Part shown: in pieces, positions 7,407 through 16,674 of the stretch
Numbering within the stretch: position 1 is the first letter of the stretch
Layout of the letters: the number at the start of each line of letters is the position of its first letter
NCBI GenBank assembly: GCA_023251875.1
Contig: JAHEXY010000003.1
Location: 434,001-498,000 of the forward strand
DNA from: Bacteroidota bacterium
GTDB taxonomy: Bacteria; Bacteroidota; Bacteroidia; JAHEXY01
Length of the DNA stretch: 64,000 bases
Direction: 5' to 3'
Notes under the pieces: model-generated
Seen by the model: only the letters and a program-made list of their open reading frames with translations
Told to the model about the DNA's origin: nothing
Database searches by the model: none
Program-made: the position numbers and the translations under genes

Positions 7407-9524
7407 ATGAAACAAATCATTCAAGACCTTAAAAATGGAAATACAATTTTAGAAGAAGTTCCATCTCCTCTTGTAAGAAAAGGTCACTTACTTATTAAAA
7501 CACATCGCAGTCTTGTTTCTCTGGGAACAGAGAAAATGTTAGTTGAATTTGGAAAGGCAAACCTTTTATCAAAAGCCCGACAGCAACCGGAAAAAGTAAA
7601 ACAAGTATTGGATAAAATAAAAACAGAAGGTTTATTACCTACACTAGAAGCGGTTTTTAATAAGCTTGATGAACCTCTACCATTAGGATATTGCAATGCC
7701 GGAGAAGTAATTGTCATTGGAGAAGGAGTATCTGAATTTAAAGTTGGAGATAGGGTAGCAAGTAACGGACATCATGCAGAAATTATATGTGTACCAAAGA
7801 ATTTATGTGCCAACATTCCGGATAATGTTACTTACGAAGAAGCTGCATTTACAGTAATTGGCTCCATAGGCTTACAAGGCATTCGTTTGCTTAATCCCAC
7901 AATGGGAGAAACAGTTGTAGTGATTGGCTTGGGATTAATCGGATTGATAGCAACTGAACTTTTACTTGCAAACGGATGTAACGTAATTGGATTTGATTTT
8001 GATGCACGAAAAGTTGAAATGGCCAATAAAAGTGGAGCAAAAGCATTTGTTGCTTCTTCTGTAGATGTTGTAAAAACAGTTGAAGAACTTACAAAAGGCA
8101 TTGGTTGTGATGCCGTATTAATTACTGCATCTACAAAAAGCAATGATGTAATAAGCCAAGCTGCACAAATGAGTCGTAAAAAAGGTAGAATTGTTTTAGT
8201 TGGCGTTATCGGATTAGATATTCAAAGAGGAGATTTTTTTAAGAAAGAACTTACTTTTCAAGTCTCTTGTTCTTATGGCCCTGGCCGTTATGATGAAGAT
8301 TATGAAAGCAAAGGCAATGATTATCCAATTGGTTATATAAGGTGGACCGAAAAGCGAAATTTCGAAACCATTTTAAATGCTATATCAAAGAAACAACTAA
8401 ACGTTCAACCTTTAATTACAGAAAGAGTTGCGCTAGAAAATTATTTACAAATTTATGAAAAAATGGGAGGCACATCCATTGCATCTATTTTAGAATATCC
8501 ATTAAATCAAAAAGAAAAAGATTCAGTAATTGCAGTTAAATCTTTTAATACAAGACCGGGAAAAGGTGTATTAGGAATTATTGGTGCCGGAAATTTTACA
8601 AAAATGACTGTGATGCCTGCAATAAAAAATGCAGGAGCACATTATAAATATATTTCAAGCGCAGGTGGTTTAAGTTCAAAATCATTAGCCAATAAATACG
8701 GTTTTGAATTTAGCACCACCGATTATAAAGAAATATTAAAAGATAAAGAAGTTGATATTGTAATGATTACTACGCGCCATAACATGCATGCCACAATGGT
8801 AACAGAAACGCTTATGGCAAACAAAAATGTTTTTGTAGAAAAACCATTAGCACTTAGTAACGAAGAACTCAATAAAATTATTGACGTATATACAAATTTA
8901 AAATCGCCTCTTTCTGTAAACGTAGGATTTAACAGACGATTTTCTCCTCATGCTCAAAAAGCAAAACAATTGCTCGGTAATTCGCCCATAAATATTATTG
9001 CTACCATGAATGCAGGATTTATTCCTGCTGATGTGTGGGTTCACGATATGAAAATTGGAGGTGGAAGAATAGTTGGAGAAGCTTGCCATTTTATTGATTT
9101 GATGATTTTTTTAACGGGTAGCAAAGTGAAAGAAGTTTGCATGAATGCAATGGGACTCCATCCTCAAGAAAATACCGACAATGCCATCATCACTTTAAAA
9201 TTCGAAAACGGATCTCAAGGCGTTATTAATTATTTTTCAAATGGAAGCAAAGAATACCCCAAAGAAAGAATAGAGGTGTATTCACAAGGCCGAGTATTAA
9301 TACTGGATAATTTTAGAAAACTTATTGGATACGGCTTTAAAGGATTTTCATCCATGAGTACACGTTTGGATAAAGGCCATAAACATCAATTTGAAAAATT
9401 GATAAAACAAATTAAAGATGGCGGTGCTCCATTAATTCCTTTTGATGAAATAATAAATACAAGTAAAGCAAGTTTTGCTGCAATAGAAAGTATGAAAACC
9501 AATTCATGGATAAGTATCAATTAA
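7407..9524 (+). CDS. Bi-domain oxidoreductase (MDR alcohol-dehydrogenase-like + Gfo/Idh/MocA)
   Basis: A fusion of two NAD(P)-dependent dehydrogenase domains, 705 residues. Residues 1 to about 355 form a medium-chain dehydrogenase-like domain with a GroES-like fold and Rossmann motif GLGLIGLIATE. From about 388 a second Rossmann domain begins (GIIGAGNF), with the EKP motif in VEKPLALS typical of Gfo/Idh/MocA enzymes, followed by their alpha/beta C-terminal domain. I see no clear four-Cys structural zinc loop in the first domain. Such fusions recur in polysaccharide clusters together with a heparinase II/III-like gene, which is also present here at 11780. Substrate unknown; oxidation or epimerisation of a sugar residue is plausible. 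Confidence 0.88.
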   Translation: MKQIIQDLKNGNTILEEVPSPLVRKGHLLIKTHRSLVSLGTEKMLVEFGKANLLSKARQQPEKVKQVLDKIKTEGLLPTLEAVFNKLDEPLPLGYCNAGEVIVIGEGVSEFKVGDRVASNGHHAEIICVPKNLCANIPDNVTYEEAAFTVIGSIGLQGIRLLNPTMGETVVVIGLGLIGLIATELLLANGCNVIGFDFDARKVEMANKSGAKAFVASSVDVVKTVEELTKGIGCDAVLITASTKSNDVISQAAQMSRKKGRIVLVGVIGLDIQRGDFFKKELTFQVSCSYGPGRYDEDYESKGNDYPIGYIRWTEKRNFETILNAISKKQLNVQPLITERVALENYLQIYEKMGGTSIASILEYPLNQKEKDSVIAVKSFNTRPGKGVLGIIGAGNFTKMTVMPAIKNAGAHYKYISSAGGLSSKSLANKYGFEFSTTDYKEILKDKEVDIVMITTRHNMHATMVTETLMANKNVFVEKPLALSNEELNKIIDVYTNLKSPLSVNVGFNRRFSPHAQKAKQLLGNSPINIIATMNAGFIPADVWVHDMKIGGGRIVGEACHFIDLMIFLTGSKVKEVCMNAMGLHPQENTDNAIITLKFENGSQGVINYFSNGSKEYPKERIEVYSQGRVLILDNFRKLIGYGFKGFSSMSTRLDKGHKHQFEKLIKQIKDGGAPLIPFDEIINTSKASFAAIESMKTNSWISIN

Positions 9525-9529
9525 CGAAA

Positions 9530-10624
9530 ATGAAAATAACATTAATAGCTGGCGCAAGGCCAAATTTTATAAAAATTGCTCCTATAATTGAAGCGATAGA
9601 AAATGCAAAGGCTATGGGTAAATCAATAGACTACCGCTTGGTTCATACCGGCCAGCATTATGATAAAAACATGAGCGAAAGTTTTTTCGATCAACTCGGT
9701 ATTCCCCAACCTCATGCAAATTTAGAATGTGGTGGTGGAACACAATCTGAACAAACAGCCAATATCATGGTTCGTTTTGAAAAGGAATTATTTGCCCATC
9801 CAACAAATTTAGTTTTAGTAGTGGGTGATGTTACTTCCACAATGGCTTGCTCCATTGTTGCAAAAAAATTATGTATTCCTGTAGCACATATAGAAGCAGG
9901 AATAAGATCAGGAGATATGAGTATGCCCGAAGAAATCAACCGAATCGTTACCGATTCAATAACAGATTACTTTTTTACCACAACTGAAATAGCAGGTCAG
10001 AATTTAAAAAAATTAGGCGTAGTAGAATCAAAAATATTTTTTGTGGGCAATACCATGATAGATACGCTTCTAAAAAACAAGCCTCTTTTTCAAAAGCCTC
10101 AAATATGGGATAATGCAAAACTAAAAGAGAAAAATTATTTTGTATTAACCTTGCATCGCCCTGCAAATGTTGATGAAGAAAATAATTTGAAATTATTAAT
10201 GTTAGAGATTATTCAGGCGGCAAGAAACTTACCTATTATTTTTCCTGTTCACCCACGTACAGCAAAAAATCTCAATGCAATTGGTGTGCATGCCGATAAT
10301 TTATACATGATAGATCCTTTGAGTTATCTAGAATTTAATTATCTGGTACAAAATGCTAAAGCAGTAATTACAGACAGCGGAGGAATTACAGAAGAAACAA
10401 CTATTATGAGGGTACCCTGTATCACCTTACGCAATAACACCGAACGGCCCGAAACTATTACCATAGGAACAAATGAATTAATAGGTACTGATCCTAAATT
10501 AGTAAAACCAACAGTGGATAAAATATTCAAAGGCGAATGGAAAAAAGGTGGTATACCTGAACTATGGGATGGTAAAACAGCCGAACGTATTGTAGTTCAT
10601 TTATTAAAATTAACCCAGTCTTAA
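9530..10624 (+). CDS. wecB: UDP-N-acetylglucosamine 2-epimerase (non-hydrolysing)
   Basis: Interconverts UDP-GlcNAc and UDP-ManNAc in the cytoplasm. Family landmarks are visible: GARPNFIKIAP near the N-terminus, HTGQHYDKNMS, the active-site HIEAGIRSGD with PEEINR, TLHRPANVD, and DSGGITEE in the C-terminal domain. The length of 364 residues is normal. I place the start at the ATG at 9530, because MKITLIAGARPN is the conserved beginning of the family and lies just after the previous stop; an in-frame ATG at 9506 would add eight unconserved residues and overlap that gene. UDP-ManNAc made here could feed ManNAc-derived or 2-epimerised amino sugars. Confidence 0.93.
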   Translation: MKITLIAGARPNFIKIAPIIEAIENAKAMGKSIDYRLVHTGQHYDKNMSESFFDQLGIPQPHANLECGGGTQSEQTANIMVRFEKELFAHPTNLVLVVGDVTSTMACSIVAKKLCIPVAHIEAGIRSGDMSMPEEINRIVTDSITDYFFTTTEIAGQNLKKLGVVESKIFFVGNTMIDTLLKNKPLFQKPQIWDNAKLKEKNYFVLTLHRPANVDEENNLKLLMLEIIQAARNLPIIFPVHPRTAKNLNAIGVHADNLYMIDPLSYLEFNYLVQNAKAVITDSGGITEETTIMRVPCITLRNNTERPETITIGTNELIGTDPKLVKPTVDKIFKGEWKKGGIPELWDGKTAERIVVHLLKLTQS

Positions 10625-10633
10625 ACCCAAATT

Positions 10634-11764
10634 ATGATTTTTTTAAGTAGCCCCAATATTTCAGGTAATGAATGGAAATATGTAAAAGATTGCCTTGACA
10701 CTTCATGGATTTCGTCTGTTGGTTCTTATGTAAATAAATTTGAAGAAATGATGGCTGAGTTTACAGGAACAAAATATGCCATTGCAACTTCTAATGGCAC
10801 AATGGCATTACACATTTCATTATTATTAGCAGAAGTGAAAAGAGAAAATTATGTAATTGTACCCAACCTTACATTTGTTGCTTCTGCTAATTCAATAACC
10901 TATACAGGAGCCAGCCCTATATTTATGGATATAGATGAAAACACCTGGCAAATGGATCTCGACTTATTAGAAAATTTCCTCCAAACAGAAACCGAGTTAA
11001 TAAATAATAACTGCATTCTAAAAAAAGACAAAAGAATTATTCGTGCCATTATGCCCGTTCACGTATTGGGTAATATGATAGATATGGATAGGCTCATAGC
11101 TCTTACAAATAAATACAGCCTTTCAATAGTAGAAGATGCTACAGAAGCCCTTGGCTCATACTATAAGAAAAAACACAGTGGATCCTTGGGCTTGATGGGT
11201 TGTTTTAGCTTTAACGGCAATAAAATTATTACATCAGGAGGAGGCGGAATGCTTGTAACTGATAATGAACAATTAGCTAAAAAAGCAAAACACCTTACTA
11301 CGCAAGCCAAAGCAGATCCGTTTGAATATTATCATGATGAAATAGCTTATAATTATCGTCTTGTAAATATATTAGCTGCAATAGGTGTTGCCCAAATGGA
11401 ACAATTACCCGGTTTTCTTCTACGAAAAAAAGAAATTGATGTGTATTATAAAAAAGAATTAAGTAAGATTGGTGATATATGTTTCCAAAAAATAATGCCA
11501 GGTATCGAAGCAAACCAATGGCTTTTTACATTTAGAAGCAAACAGCAAAAAAAAATACTGAAAACTTTAAATGAAAAAGGTATGCAATCAAGGCCATTTT
11601 GGGTTCCCATGAATCGATTGCCTATGTACACAAATGAATTATATATCTCAGAAAATGATAAGTCCGGAAAAATTTATAGCGAATGTGTAAGTATCCCCTG
11701 CTCTACCCATATTAAAGATGAAGAGTTACAAGCCATCTCGGAGAGTATTAAAAGTTGTTATTAA
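10634..11764 (+). CDS. DegT/DnrJ/EryC1-family PLP aminotransferase
   Basis: Transfers an amino group from glutamate to a keto sugar nucleotide, using pyridoxal phosphate. The Schiff-base lysine is Lys197 in FNGNKII, followed by the glycine-rich TSGGGGM. Other family parts are ATSNGTMAL at 51-59 and VEDATEALGS near 166-174. Length 376 residues is typical. It begins 9 bases after wecB. A 4-keto or 3-keto sugar made by the dehydratase at 15449 or by the two-domain dehydrogenase could be its substrate. The long YYKKKHSG segment and spacing resemble LegC/PerA-like members, but I cannot assign the regiochemistry. Confidence 0.9.
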   Translation: MIFLSSPNISGNEWKYVKDCLDTSWISSVGSYVNKFEEMMAEFTGTKYAIATSNGTMALHISLLLAEVKRENYVIVPNLTFVASANSITYTGASPIFMDIDENTWQMDLDLLENFLQTETELINNNCILKKDKRIIRAIMPVHVLGNMIDMDRLIALTNKYSLSIVEDATEALGSYYKKKHSGSLGLMGCFSFNGNKIITSGGGGMLVTDNEQLAKKAKHLTTQAKADPFEYYHDEIAYNYRLVNILAAIGVAQMEQLPGFLLRKKEIDVYYKKELSKIGDICFQKIMPGIEANQWLFTFRSKQQKKILKTLNEKGMQSRPFWVPMNRLPMYTNELYISENDKSGKIYSECVSIPCSTHIKDEELQAISESIKSCY

Positions 11765-11779
11765 TTACCTGCTCAGTAC

Positions 11780-13363
11780 ATGATTAAAAAAATTATTTTA
11801 TTCTCCAATACTTTAAAATACTTAAAATTTACTCAGCTGTTTTACCAAGTCTATTATCGCTTAAAACCATCCAAAACACTTAATTTTTATACTCCCAAGA
11901 ACAAAACATTCCATTTTAAAAAACTACTATTTAAATTCAATATTTCTGCCCATTCAATAATTAAGCCCTATAACAATTTTAATTTCTTAAATATCTCCAA
12001 ACAATTTCCTGAAAATGTTGATTGGAATTTTTTAGATTATGGAAAACTCTGGAATTATAATCTACAATATTTTAATTTTTTACATCAACCAGATTTAGAT
12101 AAGACTATAAAAGATTATTTGCTTTTAGATATTACAAAATGGCTAAAAAATGGCAAACTTAAATTAGAACCCTATCCCGTTTCGTTGAGAACAATGAATA
12201 CAATTAGGTATTGTTCAAGCCAAGAAAATTCAAATGAAGATATCGTTGCAGATATTTATAGCCAACTTAATTACTTATCTAAACGTCTTGAATTTCATAT
12301 TTTAGGTAATCACCTTCTCGAAAATGCTTTTGCCTTAATGATGGGAGGGGCCGCATTTGATGAAAAGTTATGGATAAATACATCAAAGCAATTATTGTAT
12401 AAACAACTCCATGAACAAATAGTAGAAGATGGTGCTCATTTTGAATTAAGCCCCATGTATCATCAAATTATTTTGTTTAGAGTACTTGAACTAATTGACT
12501 GGTATCAAAATTATGATAAGCTTGATGAAGCGTTTTTATTGTTTTTAAATAAAAAAGCAAGCAAAATGCTAGCTTGGTTAAAAACAATTTCATTTAAAAA
12601 TGGAGATATTCCACATTTAAATGATAGTGCACCAGGCATTGCATTATCAACACCCGATTTATTTAAGTTTGCCGAAAAAATAGGAGTATATGCTATTCCT
12701 GATTTTTCATTAAAAGAATCGGGGTATAGAAAATATACCGGGGGAAATTACGAATGTGTTATGGATGTGAATGGCATAAGTCCGGATTATCAACCCGGGC
12801 ATAATCATGCAGATCATTTATCATTTGTATTATATGTAAAGGATAAACCTTTTATTGTTGATCCGGGAACTTCTACTTACGCCATTTCAGAAAGAAGGCA
12901 ATGGGAACGTTCTTCTAAAGCTCATAATACTGTTACTGTTGATGATCAAAATCAATCTCAAGTATGGGGCGGATTCAGAGTAGGAAAAAGAGCGAACGTA
13001 AAACTACTCAATGATTCTGCTTCTTTTGTTAAGGCTAGTATTTCTTACACAACTGAAAGTGGTAAACGAATCATACATACAAGAGAATTTAACTATAGCG
13101 ATAAAAGCATAGCAATCAATGATAAGTTAAAAGTGCAAAACTTGGGATGTTCTAGATTTTATATGCATCCTGACATAATTCTAAAAAGCATGGAGGGTAA
13201 TAAAATTGTGTTTAATGATGGGATAATGCTTAATTTTGCAAATGTAGATCATATCTTGGTAAAAGATTATTCTTTCGCCTATGGATTCAATAAACTTAAA
13301 AGCGCTAAAGTACTAGAAGTATATTTTAAGAATACATGTGCAACTACAATTCTTATTGATTAA
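11780..13363 (+). CDS. Heparinase II/III-family protein
   Basis: A 527-residue alginate-lyase/heparinase II/III-like protein. The first ~320 residues form an alpha-helical toroid-like domain (GNHLLENAFALM, PMYHQIILFR). The C-terminal part is a beta-sandwich, with the conserved GHNHADHLSF and VDPGTSTY region that holds catalytic or metal-binding His residues in lyases of this family. No signal peptide is visible, so it may be cytoplasmic, which is odd for a polysaccharide lyase and suggests a role in synthesis rather than uptake. It is followed without a gap by a GT4 gene. Together with the two-domain dehydrogenase it forms a pairing often seen in surface-polysaccharide loci. Confidence 0.85.
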   Translation: MIKKIILFSNTLKYLKFTQLFYQVYYRLKPSKTLNFYTPKNKTFHFKKLLFKFNISAHSIIKPYNNFNFLNISKQFPENVDWNFLDYGKLWNYNLQYFNFLHQPDLDKTIKDYLLLDITKWLKNGKLKLEPYPVSLRTMNTIRYCSSQENSNEDIVADIYSQLNYLSKRLEFHILGNHLLENAFALMMGGAAFDEKLWINTSKQLLYKQLHEQIVEDGAHFELSPMYHQIILFRVLELIDWYQNYDKLDEAFLLFLNKKASKMLAWLKTISFKNGDIPHLNDSAPGIALSTPDLFKFAEKIGVYAIPDFSLKESGYRKYTGGNYECVMDVNGISPDYQPGHNHADHLSFVLYVKDKPFIVDPGTSTYAISERRQWERSSKAHNTVTVDDQNQSQVWGGFRVGKRANVKLLNDSASFVKASISYTTESGKRIIHTREFNYSDKSIAINDKLKVQNLGCSRFYMHPDIILKSMEGNKIVFNDGIMLNFANVDHILVKDYSFAYGFNKLKSAKVLEVYFKNTCATTILID

Positions 13364-14536
13364 ATGAATAAACGGATACTTTATCTAACTTTTTATTTTG
13401 AACCGGACCTTTGTGCCTGCTCATTTCGAAACAGTCCATTAGCACACGAATTAGCCAAACAAGGATTGAAAGATGGTATTGAGATAGACGTTCTTACTAC
13501 TTTACCCAATCGCTATAGCTCCTATACTGCCGAAGCCCCTGAAGAAGAAAAAATCGGAAATCTGTTTATTAAACGTATTAAAATACCTACACATCAAAGC
13601 GGAGTTAAAGATCAGATGCTATCATTTCAACACTATTTTTCTGAAGTTAGAAAATATGTAAAAGATAAAAAGTATGATCTGGTTTTTGCTTCATCATCAA
13701 GATTATTTACGGCCTATTTGGGCTACCGTGTTGCTAAAAATAAAAAGCTGCCACTATATCTCGATATAAGAGATCTCTTTGTTGATACAATAAAGGAGGT
13801 ATTTCCTAATCCATTAATAAAAGCAGCCGTTCTTCCTATTCTAAAATATATTGAATCAGAAACTTTTAATTACGCATCTCATATTAATATTATTAGCGGA
13901 GGTTTTAAAGATTATTTTAAAAAATATACTTCTGCCACATATACGGAATATAGCAATGGGATTGATCCTGTGTTTTTGGATGCTGTAAAATTCAATTCTA
14001 AAGATATTGCTGACATTAAAACTATTTTATATGCCGGTAATATTGGCGAAGGGCAGGGTTTGCATCGTATCATTCCTGTTGCTGCAAAAAAACTTGGTCA
14101 CAATTATAAATTTAAAATAATTGGCGATGGCGGAGCAAAATTTAAATTAATAGCCGCTTTAAAGGATGCTTCAAATGTTCTCGTTTTACCTCCGGTAAAT
14201 CGAGTTTCTTTAATTGAAGAATACAATAAGGCTGATTTTTTATTTATACATCTTAACGACTATGAAGCTTTCAAAAAAGTGTTGCCTTCAAAAATATTTG
14301 AATTAGGAGTTTTTCCAAAACCACTCGTTGCCGGTGTAAATGGCTATTCAAGACAATTTATTAAAGAAAATCTTCCCGGTTCTATTTTAATTGAACCCTG
14401 TAATGGAGATGAGATGGCAAATAAAATTAAAGCATGCGAGGCGTATACTGCAGTTGACCGAACTTTATTTATTAAAAATTATAAACGAGAAACCATAAAT
14501 AAAAAAATGGCTCAATCTATTCTCAGTTACTTATGA
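13364..14536 (+). CDS. Glycosyltransferase family 4 (WbuB-like)
   Basis: GT-B fold glycosyltransferase of 390 residues that adds a sugar to the growing undecaprenyl-linked repeat unit. The N-terminus (LYLTFYFEPD, followed by CSFRNSPLA) is that of WbuB-type amino-sugar transferases. The donor half includes YAGNIGEGQGLH and GDGGAKF. The canonical E-x7-E motif is not obvious; ADFLFIHLNDYEAF followed by LPSKIFE takes the equivalent position. The ATG follows the preceding stop directly, and the gene overlaps the next by 4 bases. WbuB homologues commonly transfer fucosamine-type sugars, which fits the dehydratase/reductase pair just downstream, but the donor is not proven. Confidence 0.85.
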   Translation: MNKRILYLTFYFEPDLCACSFRNSPLAHELAKQGLKDGIEIDVLTTLPNRYSSYTAEAPEEEKIGNLFIKRIKIPTHQSGVKDQMLSFQHYFSEVRKYVKDKKYDLVFASSSRLFTAYLGYRVAKNKKLPLYLDIRDLFVDTIKEVFPNPLIKAAVLPILKYIESETFNYASHINIISGGFKDYFKKYTSATYTEYSNGIDPVFLDAVKFNSKDIADIKTILYAGNIGEGQGLHRIIPVAAKKLGHNYKFKIIGDGGAKFKLIAALKDASNVLVLPPVNRVSLIEEYNKADFLFIHLNDYEAFKKVLPSKIFELGVFPKPLVAGVNGYSRQFIKENLPGSILIEPCNGDEMANKIKACEAYTAVDRTLFIKNYKRETINKKMAQSILSYL

Positions 14537-15435
14537 CTAAGATTGTAATTACCGGTTCATCCGGTTTTGTAGGTAAAAATCTCATTGCTTATTTAAGTCA
14601 AGAAAAACTTTCTATAGAATCTTATTCTCTACGTAACATAAAATCCCCCATACATTTACCACCGGGAGATGTTATTATTCATCTTGCCGGTAAAGCACAT
14701 GATCTTAAAAATATTTCGCAGCCGGAAGAATATTATCAAGTAAATTTTGAACTTACCAAAAATTTATATGACGCTTTTTTAAAATCAGAAGTTAAAAAAT
14801 TTATTTTTATCAGTACTGTAAAAGCTGTTGCCGATCATTTAGATGAATTATTAACAGAAGACTATAAGCCAAACCCTCAAACTCATTATGGAAAGTCAAA
14901 ATTAATGGCCGAAGCGTATATTCAAAATCAACTTTTACCTGAAGGTAAGTCATTTTACATTCTTCGCCCATGTATGATTCATGGTAATGGAAATAAAGGT
15001 AATCTCAATTTGCTTTATAAATTTGTTTCTATGGGTTTGCCCTATCCATTGGCTGCATTTGAGAATAAAAGATCTTTTTTAAGCGTGGATAATCTTTGCT
15101 TTGTTATTAAAGAACTAATTGAACGCAATGATATACCTTCAGCAATATATAATGTATCGGATGATGAAGAATTATCTACTATTGAGGTAATTTCATTACT
15201 ATCTGAAGTAGTACATAAATCGCCTCGCTTACTTTACATACCGGCAAAATTAATTTATACTGTAGCAAAAATTGGCAATTACCTTCATTTTCCATTAAAT
15301 ACTGAACGTTTAGGGAAGCTAACAGAAAACTATGTGGTAAGTAATCAAAAAATTAAAGAAAAATTAAAAAAGAAATTACCTTTGTCGAGCAAGGAGGGAA
15401 TTTTAAAAACAGCCCAAGCGTTCAGGAAAACTTAA
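14533..15435 (+). CDS. NAD-dependent epimerase/4-keto-reductase (WbpV-like SDR)
   Basis: Extended short-chain dehydrogenase acting on a nucleotide sugar. TGSSGFVGKN at the N-terminus binds the dinucleotide, and the catalytic Tyr/Lys are in HYGKSK. The rest matches sugar-nucleotide 4-reductases that act after a 4,6-dehydratase, such as WbpV, including a RPCMIHGNGNKGN segment and a SFLSVDNL segment. Length 300 residues. It overlaps the GT4 gene upstream by 4 bases and is followed after 13 bases by a CapD/WbpM-type dehydratase. A likely product is an N-acetylated 6-deoxyhexosamine such as QuiNAc or FucNAc; this is inferred from gene order. Confidence 0.87.
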   Translation: MTKIVITGSSGFVGKNLIAYLSQEKLSIESYSLRNIKSPIHLPPGDVIIHLAGKAHDLKNISQPEEYYQVNFELTKNLYDAFLKSEVKKFIFISTVKAVADHLDELLTEDYKPNPQTHYGKSKLMAEAYIQNQLLPEGKSFYILRPCMIHGNGNKGNLNLLYKFVSMGLPYPLAAFENKRSFLSVDNLCFVIKELIERNDIPSAIYNVSDDEELSTIEVISLLSEVVHKSPRLLYIPAKLIYTVAKIGNYLHFPLNTERLGKLTENYVVSNQKIKEKLKKKLPLSSKEGILKTAQAFRKT

Positions 15436-15448
15436 AATCCATTTAAAT

Positions 15449-16669
15449 ATGTATTCCCATTTTAATCTCGATTCATTTATTCAAACGCATGTTACAAAGC
15501 GTAGTAAAAGCCTATTAGCAGATGATTTATTAAAATTTGATGCTGTTTTAAATAAACGTATTAATAATAAAAAAGTATTGGTAATTGGTGGAGCCGGAAC
15601 TATTGGTTCGTTCTACATAAAAGCAATATTAAAATACAATATCGAAAGTTTGGTAGTGGTTGATATTAATGAAAATGGTTTAACTGAATTGGTTCGTGAT
15701 TTAAGAAGCTCAACAGATTATAACATTCCTGAAGATTTTATTACCTATCCTATAAATTTTGGGGATCGGGTTTTTGAGAAATTATTTAGAAAATTAGGTC
15801 CATTTGATATTGTTGCCAATTTTGCTGCTCATAAGCACGTGCGTAGCGAAAAAGATATCTTCTCAATTGAAGCAATGATTGAAAACAATGTTTTACGTGC
15901 ACGCAAATTACTTGATTTATTAGTTGAATTTCCACCGGAGCATTTCTTTTGTGTTTCAACTGATAAAGCCGCCAATCCGGTAAATATTATGGGAGCCAGT
16001 AAAAAATTAATGGAGGAATTAATTATGTCTTATTCTTCTAAAATTGCTATTAAAACAGCTCGTTTTGCTAATGTTGCTTTTTCAAATGGCAGCTTACCCT
16101 TGGGGTTTGTTGAGCGACTCAATAAAAAACAACCCTGGTCATGCCCATTAGGTATCAGAAGATTTTTTGTTTCACCACAAGAATCGGGTGAATTATGCTT
16201 AATAGCCTGTATCATGGGCGAATCCGGAGATATTTTCTTTCCTAAATTAGATGAAGAAAAAGATATGATTCCATTTGATGATATTGCATTGGCATTGTTA
16301 AATAATTTAGGTTTAAAGGCCGATATTTGTAAAACAGAGGAAGAAGCTAAAAAGAAAGCTCTGTTACTAAACAATAATTCAACAACGTATCCTGTCTATT
16401 TTTTTGGTTCTAATACCTCCGGAGAAAAATCTTATGAAGAATTTTTTACAGATGAAGAACAATTAGATATGGAAAGATTTGTTAATCTTGGAGTCATTAA
16501 AAATTCTAAAAAAAGAAATAGTAAAGAAATTGACGAAATTTTTAACCGCCTAAATAAACTTTTCGAATCTCAGGAAATCTCAAAAAATGATGTTGTTGAA
16601 ATTTTAGGCGAATATTTACCAACTTTTCAACACATTGAAAAAGGAAAAGGATTGGATCAAAATATGTAA
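15449..16669 (+). CDS. Polysaccharide biosynthesis dehydratase, CapD/WbpM catalytic-domain type
   Basis: Nucleotide-sugar 4,6-dehydratase or epimerase of the CapD family, 406 residues. The Rossmann motif is VIGGAGTIGS near residues 49-58. The active site reads STDKAANP followed by NIMGASKK, where a Met replaces the usual catalytic Tyr, as in WbpM/CapD/FlaA1-like enzymes. The N-terminal membrane domain of full-length WbpM is absent, so this is the short soluble form. It would convert UDP-GlcNAc to a 4-keto-6-deoxy sugar for the reductase encoded just upstream. A C-terminal extension after about residue 320 is poorly conserved to my eye. Substrate inferred, family secure. Confidence 0.87.
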   Translation: MYSHFNLDSFIQTHVTKRSKSLLADDLLKFDAVLNKRINNKKVLVIGGAGTIGSFYIKAILKYNIESLVVVDINENGLTELVRDLRSSTDYNIPEDFITYPINFGDRVFEKLFRKLGPFDIVANFAAHKHVRSEKDIFSIEAMIENNVLRARKLLDLLVEFPPEHFFCVSTDKAANPVNIMGASKKLMEELIMSYSSKIAIKTARFANVAFSNGSLPLGFVERLNKKQPWSCPLGIRRFFVSPQESGELCLIACIMGESGDIFFPKLDEEKDMIPFDDIALALLNNLGLKADICKTEEEAKKKALLLNNNSTTYPVYFFGSNTSGEKSYEEFFTDEEQLDMERFVNLGVIKNSKKRNSKEIDEIFNRLNKLFESQEISKNDVVEILGEYLPTFQHIEKGKGLDQNM

Positions 16670-16674
16670 ATTAT

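Noticed and set aside
7832-8143. 103-residue minus-strand frame
   Set aside because: It is antisense to the MDR domain of the two-domain dehydrogenase, with Pro/Thr/Ser-rich shadow composition.
16030-16374. 114-residue minus-strand frame
   Set aside because: It is antisense to the CapD-type dehydratase and shows no motif or signal.
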